From NCBI GenBank assembly GCA_013288345.1, contig JABDCA010000020.1:1-50750 (forward strand): DNA of 50,750 bases. Reading direction: 5' to 3'. Below, one piece after another: positions 43,016 through 50,544 of the stretch (the first letter of the stretch is position 1; each line of letters begins with the position of its first letter). The DNA is from Bacteroidota bacterium. Its GTDB lineage: Bacteria; Bacteroidota; Bacteroidia; JABEUT01. Below the pieces are notes generated by a model that made no database searches, was not told the origin of the DNA, and saw only the letters and a program-made list of their open reading frames with translations. The translations under genes were made by a program, and so were the position numbers.

Positions 43016-43345
43016 ATGAAAACCACACTCACATTCATTCTCGTTTGTAGTTTAAGTATTTCAGGTTTCTGCCAGAATAAACCTGTAACTGCAATTAAAA
43101 CGAAACCGGTAACAGCTGCTGCAAAAACTACTACAGCAAGTACCAAGCCTGCACCAGTGGCTGAAAGGCATGAAAAGCCAAAAGATAACGGGTTATGTAA
43201 AATGCCAAAAAGCTGCGTGTATTGCGCTTACCATATTGAATATGAATGCCCGAAGTGCGATTACGAATCCCGCGATAGCGGCACAGGCAAATGCCCTAAT
43301 GATGGTGCCCATTTAAAACATGTGCAGGAGCATAACTCTTACTGA
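43016..43345 (+). CDS. Secreted protein with heavy-metal-binding-domain-like C-terminus
   Basis: A signal peptide ends near residue 19 (ISGFCQ). A Thr/Ala/Lys/Pro-rich linker spans about 22-60. The C-terminus (about 62-105) has CKMPKSCVYCAYHIEYECP, CDYE and GTGKCPNDGAHLK, in which YxCPxC...GxCPxxxxxL mirrors the small heavy-metal-binding domain (YHS-like, YTCPMHP...GKCPKCGM) but with changed ligands. It may bind Cu or Zn in the periplasm; this is inference. It stands alone, convergent with the PI-PLC-like gene. Confidence 0.65.
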   Translation: MKTTLTFILVCSLSISGFCQNKPVTAIKTKPVTAAAKTTTASTKPAPVAERHEKPKDNGLCKMPKSCVYCAYHIEYECPKCDYESRDSGTGKCPNDGAHLKHVQEHNSY

Positions 43346-43355
43346 GTTTATAGAA

Positions 43356-44420
43356 CTACTGCTTATGCTTTCCCTTTAGTACCTTAAACTTCTCAGCATA
43401 CTCCTTATACTGAAAGTTAGATGCAATAATGACTTTGATAAGGTTAAGGTCGCCATATTTATCGGTGGGGTATGTCCAGTTTTCGTAATCTAACATGGTC
43501 CAACCAAAGTTTGCGGGCCTGTTGCTGCCAAAATAGTTAAGGATACTATCTTGTATATATACTTTATATAAAAGCATAAAGCCCCGCCTTGCAGTGGTGT
43601 AATTTAAAACTACTTCTCCGTCTCCTCTTTTCTTTTTAGGTATGGTTTGTTCCACCAAAGCAAGTTTTGTGAGGCTTGCATGCGGAGCCAGCTTTTTGTA
43701 CTGGTCCTGTATAAATATAGGGTAGGTTCTCAGGTAGTGTATGGGCTGGGGTTCTGGATGTGGGCCCATAGTATCAGGTTCCATTAATGAAAACAAAATT
43801 GCAGGTGGAACAATATCTGCTTTATTAATGGGGAATGTAACCGGTACACCAAAACTGTAATCTCTGTTTATTAAATATATTTTACCACGGATCTTATGAA
43901 GGGTTGGCAAGCTTACATCGGCAGTATCATAAATTGGGTAGTTTGTTTGCTTAGAGAATAAAAGGGAATCTAAAGCAGCATGCATCTTTGGATAATTCTT
44001 TCCATTCCAGTCATCTGTCTTCAGCATCATTATAATAAACTCGCTGGGGTGCTTATCTAAAAATGCTTTGCATTCATCTAACACCGACTTCAACGATTGA
44101 TATTCATTAAAACCTAATGCACCACCTAATATATTTCCGTGGCATGTTGCAAAACTATAATCAGTATTATGCACTTTTACTTTTATACGCACGTCAAGCA
44201 TCCTTATCCCTTCTTCTAATTGCTCAGGTATAGTAGTGCTATGGCAGGAGTAGGGCGTATTATGATGTTTGTTTACTGCAACCGCATCATGTGCCCCGGG
44301 TAGGTTTATATCAGCAATAGAAATAGAATCAGGCAAGTCTCTTAGCCAGTTGGAATTGTCCCTTTGCGCAAATGCACTTACACTTAAGGATATGCTTACT
44401 ATTATTAAAAATGTCTTCAA
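43356..44420 (-). CDS. Secreted phosphatidylinositol-specific phospholipase C-like protein
   Basis: The signal peptide MKTFLIIVSISLSVSAFAQ is followed by a PI-PLC X-type TIM barrel. The first catalytic His44 is in LPGAHDAV, Asp76-Arg78 in MLDVRIKV, and the second His94 in ATCHGN; EFIIMMLKTD (about 127-136) and LPTLHKIRGKIYLINR (about 165-180) are further family marks. These enzymes cleave phosphoinositides or glycosyl-phosphoinositol lipids without calcium. The substrate here is unknown. The start is a TTG at 44420, which alone gives the signal peptide. The next gene, rlmH, is on the same strand 36 bases upstream. Confidence 0.82.
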   Translation of the reverse strand: MKTFLIIVSISLSVSAFAQRDNSNWLRDLPDSISIADINLPGAHDAVAVNKHHNTPYSCHSTTIPEQLEEGIRMLDVRIKVKVHNTDYSFATCHGNILGGALGFNEYQSLKSVLDECKAFLDKHPSEFIIMMLKTDDWNGKNYPKMHAALDSLLFSKQTNYPIYDTADVSLPTLHKIRGKIYLINRDYSFGVPVTFPINKADIVPPAILFSLMEPDTMGPHPEPQPIHYLRTYPIFIQDQYKKLAPHASLTKLALVEQTIPKKKRGDGEVVLNYTTARRGFMLLYKVYIQDSILNYFGSNRPANFGWTMLDYENWTYPTDKYGDLNLIKVIIASNFQYKEYAEKFKVLKGKHKQ

Positions 44421-44456
44421 TTACTTTTCACTTTTAGCTTTTCACTTTTCACTCTC

Positions 44457-44924
44457 TTAGTGGTGATACGGTTCCCCCTTCAATATGGTCATGGCTCTGT
44501 AAAGCTGTTCTAAAAAGAAAAGCCTTGCCATCTGGTGGTTAAAGGTCAGCTTCGACATAGATATTTTTTGGTTGGCCCTTGCATAAATTTCAGGAGCAAA
44601 GCCAAAAGCGCCACCAATTAAAAAGAACATCCGTTTGCCCGGCATATTAAAATACTTCTGCATTTGGTTAGCCAGTTCCACTGATGTAAACTCTTTTCCC
44701 TTCTCATCTAATAGTATAAGCAGGTCAGCCGGAGCAAGCTTTTTCAGTATCTCTTTACTTTCAGCTTGCATTATGGCTTCTTTGCTCTGGCCTTTTTTCT
44801 TCAGAGTAGGTATGGTCAGCATATCGAATGAAATATAGTGCTGCAGGCGTTTGGCATAAAGTTCGAAACCCTCTGCCATGTATTTATCTTCATGGTCGCC
44901 TATCGCTATTAGCGTTACTTTCAT
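44457..44924 (-). CDS. rlmH: 23S rRNA pseudouridine-1915 N3-methyltransferase RlmH
   Basis: A 155-residue SPOUT methyltransferase. MKVTLIAIGDHEDKYMAEGF opens the protein; LILLDEKGKEFTS (about 74-86), FFLIGGAFGF (about 105-114) and SKLTFNHQMARLFFLEQLYR (about 129-148) are the knot and signature motifs. It methylates pseudouridine 1915 of helix 69 in mature ribosomes. The ATG at 44924 gives the family length; a longer frame upstream overlaps nadC and is not used. Divergent from nadC with 34 bases between starts. Confidence 0.96.
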   Translation of the reverse strand: MKVTLIAIGDHEDKYMAEGFELYAKRLQHYISFDMLTIPTLKKKGQSKEAIMQAESKEILKKLAPADLLILLDEKGKEFTSVELANQMQKYFNMPGKRMFFLIGGAFGFAPEIYARANQKISMSKLTFNHQMARLFFLEQLYRAMTILKGEPYHH

Positions 44925-44933
44925 TAGATGTTG

Positions 44934-44941
44934 TATTTTTG
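44934..44941 (+). promoter_or_regulatory. Bacteroidota -7 element for nadC
   Basis: TATTTTTG matches TAnnTTTG and lies 17 nt before the TTG start at 44959. No -33 box was found. Confidence 0.4.
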
Positions 44942-44958
44942 GCAAATATATCCCTGTT

Positions 44959-45900
44959 TTGGCAGCAACGAAAGACATATTCCACACACCCGCTTTTATA
45001 AAGCAACTCAATGCACTTATAGACCTTGCTTTAAAAGAAGATATTGGCGAGCGCGACCATACCTCATTTGCAACCGTTCCGACTAATACTATGGCAGAAG
45101 GCCAGTTGTTGGTAAAAGACAATGGCATTATTGCAGGTATTGAACTGGCTCAACTAATTTTTAGAAAGACAGAAGAGTTGATGCTCCTGCAAGCACAGAA
45201 TGACGTCACCCTGAGCTTGTCGAAAGGTGTACCTGAAATTAAGGTTGAAGTAAAGATCAAGGACGGAAAAGCAGTTAAGAATGGCGATATTGCTTTTTAC
45301 GTAAAGGGCCCTGCACGTTCGTTATTAATGGCTGAAAGGCTTGTGCTTAACTGCATGCAGCGCATGAGTGGCATTGCAACAAAAGCTCACGAACTGACAG
45401 AATTATGCCACGGCACCAAAGCAAAAGTGCTCGATACCCGTAAGACAACCCCGGGTATTCGCCTGCTCGAAAAATGGGCAGTCCATATTGGCGGCGCTAC
45501 CAACTACCGTTGGGGATTATATGATATGATATTGATAAAAGATAATCATATACACGTAGCAGGTGGAGTAAAACAAGCATTGGATTCTACCCATAAATAT
45601 TTAAAGCAAAACAAAAAGAAGCTCGATATAGTAATTGAGGCGGACAATATGAATGAGGTGAAAGAGATATTGAAAGTAGGAGGTGTACAACGCATTTTGC
45701 TCGATAATTTCTCTCCTTTAGATATAGTAAAGGCAATAAAACTTATTAATGGTAAATATAAAACCGAAGCATCAGGCGGAATTACCCGAGATAACCTACA
45801 GCAATATGCTTTAACCGGGGTCGATTATATTTCGGTAGGCGCACTTACCCATAGCGTTAAAAGCCTTGACATGAGCTTGAAGATATTTCCAAAGATATAG
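44959..45900 (+). CDS. nadC: Nicotinate-nucleotide pyrophosphorylase (carboxylating) with an inserted repeat
   Basis: The enzyme turns quinolinate and PRPP into nicotinate mononucleotide for NAD synthesis. ALKEDIGERDHTS (about 24-36), LVLNCMQRMSGIAT, LDTRKTTPGIRLLEKWAV and the late GGITRDNLQ are the family motifs. The start is taken as the TTG at 44959; no ATG fits, and an ATG at 44878 would overlap rlmH. Residues about 73-94 (EELMLLQAQNDVTLSLSKGV) are extra to the usual NadC plan, and VTLSLSKG is encoded by a CTGAGCTTGTCGA-type repeat (45205-45228). The 313-residue length is about 25 more than typical. Its gene follows rlmH divergently and precedes a GNAT gene. Confidence 0.93.
   Translation: MAATKDIFHTPAFIKQLNALIDLALKEDIGERDHTSFATVPTNTMAEGQLLVKDNGIIAGIELAQLIFRKTEELMLLQAQNDVTLSLSKGVPEIKVEVKIKDGKAVKNGDIAFYVKGPARSLLMAERLVLNCMQRMSGIATKAHELTELCHGTKAKVLDTRKTTPGIRLLEKWAVHIGGATNYRWGLYDMILIKDNHIHVAGGVKQALDSTHKYLKQNKKKLDIVIEADNMNEVKEILKVGGVQRILLDNFSPLDIVKAIKLINGKYKTEASGGITRDNLQQYALTGVDYISVGALTHSVKSLDMSLKIFPKI
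45203..45230. repeat. CTGAGCTTGTCGA-type repeat inside nadC
   Basis: ACGTCACCCTGAGCTTGTCG with a matching AAAGGTGT end resembles dispersed hairpin repeats and shares the TGAGCTTG core with the intergenic element at 32819-32873. It keeps the nadC reading frame. Confidence 0.7.
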
Positions 45901-45908
45901 AACTGGTT

Positions 45909-46340
45909 ATGGACTTAAAGAGCCCCATATATATCTGCCGTTCCAACCTAAAAGAATTTGAATCGGATATTAAGTTTTATGTGAAGCGATTTAAGTTGGA
46001 TGATAAAAACATGGCAGCACACCAATTTAAAGTACTGTTATATGAGAATAAATTCGCGGCCTTTGGCAGGCTAAGGGATAATGGAGATGCAATTGAGCTA
46101 TGTAGCTTAGGTGTAGTAGAAGAATACAGAGGCAAAAAATTAGGCAATGCTATTGTAAAAGAATTGCTTTCGGAAATTAAGCAGGACATCTATTTAGTGA
46201 CAGTAATTCCTGCATTCTTTACTAAACTGGGTTTTAGAGAGACCCAAGAATACCCTATATCCTTACAAGATAAGCGCGATAATTTCTGCGAACATCACCA
46301 TCCCGGCAATTGTATTTCGGTGTTGAAATATTCAAAATAG
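45909..46340 (+). CDS. GNAT-family N-acetyltransferase
   Basis: A 143-residue protein with the acetyl-CoA loop LGVVEEYRGKKLGNAIVKEL (about 67-86, Arg-Gly-x-x-Leu-Gly-x-Ala) and FFTKLGFRETQ (about 102-112). N-terminal strands and FAAFGRLRDNGDAIELCSL support the GNAT fold. The acceptor is unknown; the C-terminus CEHHHPGNCISVLKY has a Cys/His-rich stretch. It starts 8 bases after nadC and is likely co-transcribed. Confidence 0.86.
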   Translation: MDLKSPIYICRSNLKEFESDIKFYVKRFKLDDKNMAAHQFKVLLYENKFAAFGRLRDNGDAIELCSLGVVEEYRGKKLGNAIVKELLSEIKQDIYLVTVIPAFFTKLGFRETQEYPISLQDKRDNFCEHHHPGNCISVLKYSK

Positions 46341-46348
46341 TATATTTG
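46341..46348 (+). promoter_or_regulatory. Bacteroidota -7 element for the DUF3298-like gene
   Basis: TATATTTG begins right after the GNAT stop codon and ends 6 nt before the ATG at 46355, implying a very short leader. Confidence 0.4.
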
Positions 46349-46354
46349 AATAGG

Positions 46355-47188
46355 ATGAATCGACCACTCATTAAAGTTTATTTGGTTTTTATATGCTGTC
46401 TTGCTTTAATTGATGTTAAAGCACAAGATGGTTATTTTAAAATTGATACTGTTAAGCTGAAAAGGGAGCTGCGCATAGATATTAGCTTCCCAATTCTACG
46501 ATTACTGAAGGATACTACGACTAGTAGAAAAATTAATGAATATCTTCAGTTCAATGAATTGCATAAGACAGGGTATAAAGGAGAGAGTAACGATCTATTT
46601 AGCGAAGTCGCACCTATAGCTGATTCAAATTCGGCAGACTATATGTTTATCAATTTTTCAATAATTTCGAATACTGCAAGGGTGTTTTCAGTGCCATTTG
46701 GACATACATCATGCGGCGCGACATGTTATTATTGGAGTGCATATTATAATTTTAATCCCGGAAATGGTGACACAATACTATTATCTGACCTATTTACTAC
46801 GGAAGGCTACAGTCTCATAAAAAAGGCTGCCTCAGAACAACGAACAAGCCTTCTTTATAAGGCTTCCAATTCAATAAAATATGCCGAACTTGCTATCGAT
46901 ACAATTGAACTTAGCTATTGGGACGCCGTTGTGGCTGAATATAAAAGGGATGATTTGATTGGCGACTTTCTTATAAAAGATACATCCATCTTTGTGGATG
47001 GATCTGGTTTTATTATGAAGAATGAACGAGTGTTAGTTGGAAGTATTTCTGCAAGAATAGATATTAGTTTTTTTAAGAATTATTTAAATGATTACGGGAA
47101 AGCAGTATTTGGTGTTACTGATGAGCCACTGGGGAAATATCATTCTAAAGGCCTTTCAAAATTAGAGCACCAAAATAAGGTTAAGTAA
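46355..47188 (+). CDS. Exported protein with DUF3298/RsiV-like domain
   Basis: A signal peptide ends near residue 24 (ALIDVKAQ). The mature 253 residues carry a DUF4163/DUF3298-like plan: paired beta-hairpins (SVPFGHTSCGATCYYWSAYY), then YNFNPGNGDTILLSDLF (about 127-143), which is the usual FDLKTGKxxxLxDLF turn, a helical part, and a late AVAEYKRDDLIGDFLIKD segment. Proteins of this class bind cell-wall ligands or have no known role; no binding partner can be named. The ATG at 46355 is chosen over a TTG at 46310 inside the previous gene because it gives the signal peptide. Confidence 0.68.
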   Translation: MNRPLIKVYLVFICCLALIDVKAQDGYFKIDTVKLKRELRIDISFPILRLLKDTTTSRKINEYLQFNELHKTGYKGESNDLFSEVAPIADSNSADYMFINFSIISNTARVFSVPFGHTSCGATCYYWSAYYNFNPGNGDTILLSDLFTTEGYSLIKKAASEQRTSLLYKASNSIKYAELAIDTIELSYWDAVVAEYKRDDLIGDFLIKDTSIFVDGSGFIMKNERVLVGSISARIDISFFKNYLNDYGKAVFGVTDEPLGKYHSKGLSKLEHQNKVK

Positions 47189-47200
47189 TTTACTCTTTCC

Positions 47201-47208
47201 TATATTTG
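47201..47208 (+). promoter_or_regulatory. Bacteroidota -7 element 4 nt before recN
   Basis: TATATTTG matches TAnnTTTG, and the ATG of recN is only 4 nt on, so the transcript would be leaderless or nearly so. The upstream -33 region has no TTG. Confidence 0.45.
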
Positions 47209-47212
47209 TTTC

Positions 47213-48868
47213 ATGCTTCGCGCTTTACATATTCGTAATTATGCCCTGATAGATACCATTGATGTGGCCTTCCCCGATAACCTGGCTATTATTACCGGTG
47301 AAACGGGTGCAGGTAAATCAATTTTGCTGGGTGCCCTTTTTCTGTTGCTTGGCCAGCGTGCCGAAGCGGAGTTGGTGAATGACAAAACAAAAAAATGTAT
47401 TGTAGAAGGTGAGTTTAACAGCAAACATGCTGAAATAAAGAACTTCTTTACTCAAAACGATCTCGATTATTCAGCGGACATACTTATCCGCCGTGAAATA
47501 TCACCTGAAGGCAAATCGCGTGCATTTATAAACGATACTCCTGTTACCCTTACCCAAATAAAAGCGCTTGCATCAAAGCTTATCGATATACACTCACAAC
47601 ATGAAAATTTATTGCTGAATGAATCGGGCTTTCAGTTATCAGTGGTCGATGCGTATGCTGCACATAATACCTTGTTAGAGGATTATAAAAAACAATTTCT
47701 GCGTTACAAGTCAGTTGCTAAAGAACTAGAGTTTTTAATTCTGCGAGAGACAGAAGCACAAAAGGAGAAAGATTATTTAGAGTTCCAGGTAAATGAAATG
47801 GCAGAAGCCAAACTGGAAGCAGGCGAAGAAAAGAGAGTGGAGGATGAGTTGGAAATGCTTACCCATGCCGACCAGATAAAAGCATTGTTGCTTGCTTCAT
47901 CCAACATATTAAATGCAGGAGATACCAATTTGGTTGCATCACTTATAGAAGTGAAAAATAAACTGGGTTCGGTTGCGAACTATAACACTTCTATTGCCGA
48001 ATTGGTAACCCGTATCAATTCTGTTATAGTTGAGTTGAAAGATATTTCGGCAGAAGTAGATGGCATTGAAGAAAAAATAAATCACGACCCAAAGAAGGCC
48101 GCTACCCTGTCGGAAAGACTGGATGTTATTTTACGCCTGGCGCAAAAGCACCGTGTAAATACAAGTGATGAATTACTGAAAATAGAAGAAGGCTTAGTTG
48201 GAAGGCTTCAGAATATATCTACACTCGAAACGCAGATAGTTCATTTGCAGAAAGAAAAGGACGCATTGGAAGATGCGCTAAGGAAAATGTCAGCCCGCAT
48301 AAGTGCAGGCCGTACCAAGGTTATACCTAAACTGGAAAACGATATACAGAAAAACCTGAGTGCATTGGGTATGCCTAATGCCAGGTTCAAAATAGAATTG
48401 TTGCCATTGGAAACATTTGCTGCATTAGGCACCGATGATGTGCAGTTTATGTTCTCGGCCAATAAAGGCAAAGACCTAAGGGAAGTGGAAAAAGTTGCTT
48501 CTGGTGGTGAGTTATCGCGCCTCATGTTAGTAATAAAAGCCCTTGTTGCTAAACTGACCGATATGCCTACCATTATTTTTGATGAAATAGATACAGGGGT
48601 TTCGGGAGCTGTAGCCGGGCAGGTTGCAGAGCTTGTGCTTAAAATAAGTTCATCGTTACAGGTAGTTATGATAACCCATTTGCCACAAATTGCCAGCCGT
48701 GGCAATACGCACTTTATGGTGTATAAAGAAGATCAGAAAAACAAAACCGTTACACGCATAAAACAACTATCGCCTGAAGATAGGGTAGAAGAGATTGCCC
48801 GTATGATAAGTATGGGTAAACCGGGCAGCTCTGCTATTAAAACGGCTACTGAGTTGTTGCAAAAGTAA
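47213..48868 (+). CDS. recN: DNA repair protein RecN
   Basis: An SMC-like ATPase of 551 residues used in double-strand-break repair. Walker A GETGAGKS is at 29-36. The long middle part is a coiled coil (about 155-365, interrupted near 230). The ABC signature VASGGELSRLMLVIKAL and Walker B TIIFDEIDTGVSG (about 453-465) follow, with the His switch ITHLPQIAS. Length and motif order are normal. Not linked to other repair genes in the window. Confidence 0.97.
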   Translation: MLRALHIRNYALIDTIDVAFPDNLAIITGETGAGKSILLGALFLLLGQRAEAELVNDKTKKCIVEGEFNSKHAEIKNFFTQNDLDYSADILIRREISPEGKSRAFINDTPVTLTQIKALASKLIDIHSQHENLLLNESGFQLSVVDAYAAHNTLLEDYKKQFLRYKSVAKELEFLILRETEAQKEKDYLEFQVNEMAEAKLEAGEEKRVEDELEMLTHADQIKALLLASSNILNAGDTNLVASLIEVKNKLGSVANYNTSIAELVTRINSVIVELKDISAEVDGIEEKINHDPKKAATLSERLDVILRLAQKHRVNTSDELLKIEEGLVGRLQNISTLETQIVHLQKEKDALEDALRKMSARISAGRTKVIPKLENDIQKNLSALGMPNARFKIELLPLETFAALGTDDVQFMFSANKGKDLREVEKVASGGELSRLMLVIKALVAKLTDMPTIIFDEIDTGVSGAVAGQVAELVLKISSSLQVVMITHLPQIASRGNTHFMVYKEDQKNKTVTRIKQLSPEDRVEEIARMISMGKPGSSAIKTATELLQK

Positions 48869-48887
48869 AAGCCCCATGCAGTATTTT

Positions 48888-48956
48888 TGCCCCAAACCCC
48901 TAAAGGGGCTTTGAAGAATTCCGTGGCTTTATACCCCCTCTAGGAGGAAGGGGGCA
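48888..48956 (-). repeat. 69-bp palindromic intergenic element, copy B
   Basis: Same length as copy A and reversed: TGCCCCAAACCCC and AAAGGGGCTTT open it, CTTTATACCCCCTCTAGG follows the variable middle, and GAGGAAGGGGGCA ends it. Located between recN and fabI; it could also act as a terminator because AAAAGCCCC before it pairs with its GGGGCTTT arm. Confidence 0.8.
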
Positions 48957-48987
48957 ATGAGGATTTAGGTGGGGCTTTGTTTTCTCT

Positions 48988-48995
48988 TATATTTG
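48988..48995 (+). promoter_or_regulatory. Bacteroidota -7 element for fabI
   Basis: TATATTTG matches TAnnTTTG and lies 22 nt before the fabI ATG. A -33 box at the usual distance was not found. Confidence 0.45.
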
Positions 48996-49017
48996 CCCTT
49001 ATTAAAACACATTACCT

Positions 49018-49833
49018 ATGTCGAACAATATTTTAAAAGGGAAAAGAGGCATTATTAGTGGTGCCCTCGATTCGAATTCTATAGCCTGGAAAGTAGCGGA
49101 AAAGGCTCATGCCGAAGGCGCTATTTTTACCCTTACCAATGCCCCGATTGCGTTGCGCATGGGCGAAATAAAAAAACTGGCAGATGCTACCAAGTCTGAG
49201 ATTATTCCGGCAGATGCTACCAGTGTAGATGAGCTTACTGTGCTTTTTCAAAAATCGCAGGAAGTATTGGGTGGAAAGATTGACTTTGTATTGCACTCTA
49301 TAGGTATGTCGCCAAACATTCGTAAGAACATTCCGTATGATGCATTGAATTATGATTTTTATGCAAAGAGCCTTGATATCTCTGCTATGTCGTTGCACAA
49401 AATGCTGGCAGTAGCTAAAAAAATGGATGCTATTAACGAATGGGGCAGTGTGGTTGCACTTACTTATATAGCTGCACAAAGGGCATTCCCTTTTTATGGC
49501 GATATGGCCGATGCTAAAGCAATGCTCGAATCAATTGTTCGCAGCTTTGGTTACCATTATGGCAAAGCAAAAAAAATAAGGATCAACAGCGTATCGCAGT
49601 CGCCTACCAAAACAACAGCAGGTAGCGGTATAAAAGGCTTTGAAGATTTTTACGGCTATGCCGATGCCATTTCTCCGTTGGGTAACGCCAGCGCCGAATC
49701 ATGTGCTGACTATTGCATCTCTCTTTTCTCTGACTATACCAAAATGGTAACCATGCAAAACCTGTATCACGATGGTGGTTATTCCAATACCGGTGTAAGT
49801 ATGGAAGTGATGGAAGCAAAGGCTGCAAAATAA
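49018..49833 (+). CDS. fabI: Enoyl-[acyl-carrier-protein] reductase (NADH) FabI
   Basis: A short-chain reductase of 271 residues that makes the last reduction of fatty-acid elongation. The cofactor loop GIISGALDSNSIAWKVA (11-27), HSIGMSPN (93-100), and the active site Tyr150, Tyr160 and Lys167 (TYIAAQRAFPFYGDMADAK) are intact. The substrate loop SQSPTKTTAGSGI follows. The enzyme family is the triclosan target; resistance cannot be judged here. The next gene begins within 40 bases and could be co-transcribed. Confidence 0.97.
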   Translation: MSNNILKGKRGIISGALDSNSIAWKVAEKAHAEGAIFTLTNAPIALRMGEIKKLADATKSEIIPADATSVDELTVLFQKSQEVLGGKIDFVLHSIGMSPNIRKNIPYDALNYDFYAKSLDISAMSLHKMLAVAKKMDAINEWGSVVALTYIAAQRAFPFYGDMADAKAMLESIVRSFGYHYGKAKKIRINSVSQSPTKTTAGSGIKGFEDFYGYADAISPLGNASAESCADYCISLFSDYTKMVTMQNLYHDGGYSNTGVSMEVMEAKAAK

Positions 49834-49872
49834 ATAATGCTTTTTCGCGTTCTATATGTATATCAGCTAACT

Positions 49873-50541
49873 ATGAGAAGAGTCTGTGCTTTATTTTTTA
49901 TGGGAATCCTTTTCCCTCTCTTTTCATTCGGGCAGCAAAGCGATATTCAGGAAGCTCCGGGTAGCGCTACCACCAGCGATGTGTTTTATAAATATTCCAT
50001 TCAAGGCGGTACCGATATAATGTATGCCCTTACCGATCCTGCTTTTGTGCGTGATTTTACCAATGGCATTTATGCCTTTAATGCAGCCATAGATGAATCG
50101 ATAACCAAGCGCTTATATGCAGGCATTGAGGTTTACGATAATGAATTTGGGAACGCATTTCCACGCTATTCATCAGTAAGTCCGCGTATGTTTTTATATA
50201 TGGGTGGTGCAAGAATAGGGTACCGCTCATCATTAACCAACAATCTTTTATTTAATGCCACACTTACCGGGGGCGAAGGCCTTGTGCAGTTTACAGGCGC
50301 CCCTATTGATCCGCCGAAGGTCAAAAGCGTATTTGGTTCACTACGTGTAATGGAAGCATTCAGGCTTAACGAGCAGTTTTGGATAGGCCTGCATATTTCG
50401 TATACCTATATGCCCTATACCTATAACCCATTTGATATTGGCATAGGTAATAGCTTTCCTTACCTCCCGTCCGATTACCATGGCCCACTTACATTTCTTG
50501 GCTGGGGATTTCAGGCATTCTTTCTTTTCTCAAAAAAATAA
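49873..50541 (+). CDS. Predicted outer-membrane or secreted beta-barrel-like protein
   Basis: From the ATG at 49873 a signal peptide (MRRVCALFFMGILFPLFSFG) ends near residue 20. The mature 200 residues alternate aromatic and Gly-rich strands (YSIQGGTDIMYALT, RLYAGIEVYDNEFG, MFLYMGGARIGYR, LLFNATLTGGEGLVQFTG, WIGLHISYTYMPY, GWGFQAFFLFSKK) and end near an aromatic pair, suggesting a small barrel. No family is recognised. An in-frame ATG at 49837 lies 3 bases after the fabI stop, but the extra 12 residues spoil the signal peptide. Confidence 0.7.
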   Translation: MRRVCALFFMGILFPLFSFGQQSDIQEAPGSATTSDVFYKYSIQGGTDIMYALTDPAFVRDFTNGIYAFNAAIDESITKRLYAGIEVYDNEFGNAFPRYSSVSPRMFLYMGGARIGYRSSLTNNLLFNATLTGGEGLVQFTGAPIDPPKVKSVFGSLRVMEAFRLNEQFWIGLHISYTYMPYTYNPFDIGIGNSFPYLPSDYHGPLTFLGWGFQAFFLFSKK

Positions 50542-50544
50542 GCC

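Noticed and set aside
44878-44958. Upstream ATG extension of nadC
   Set aside because: It would overlap the start of rlmH, lies before the -7 element at 44934-44941, and adds 27 residues unlike the NadC N-terminus.
44925-45128. Long N-terminal extension of RlmH
   Set aside because: It runs antisense through nadC; RlmH proteins start at MKVTLIAIG, here at 44924.
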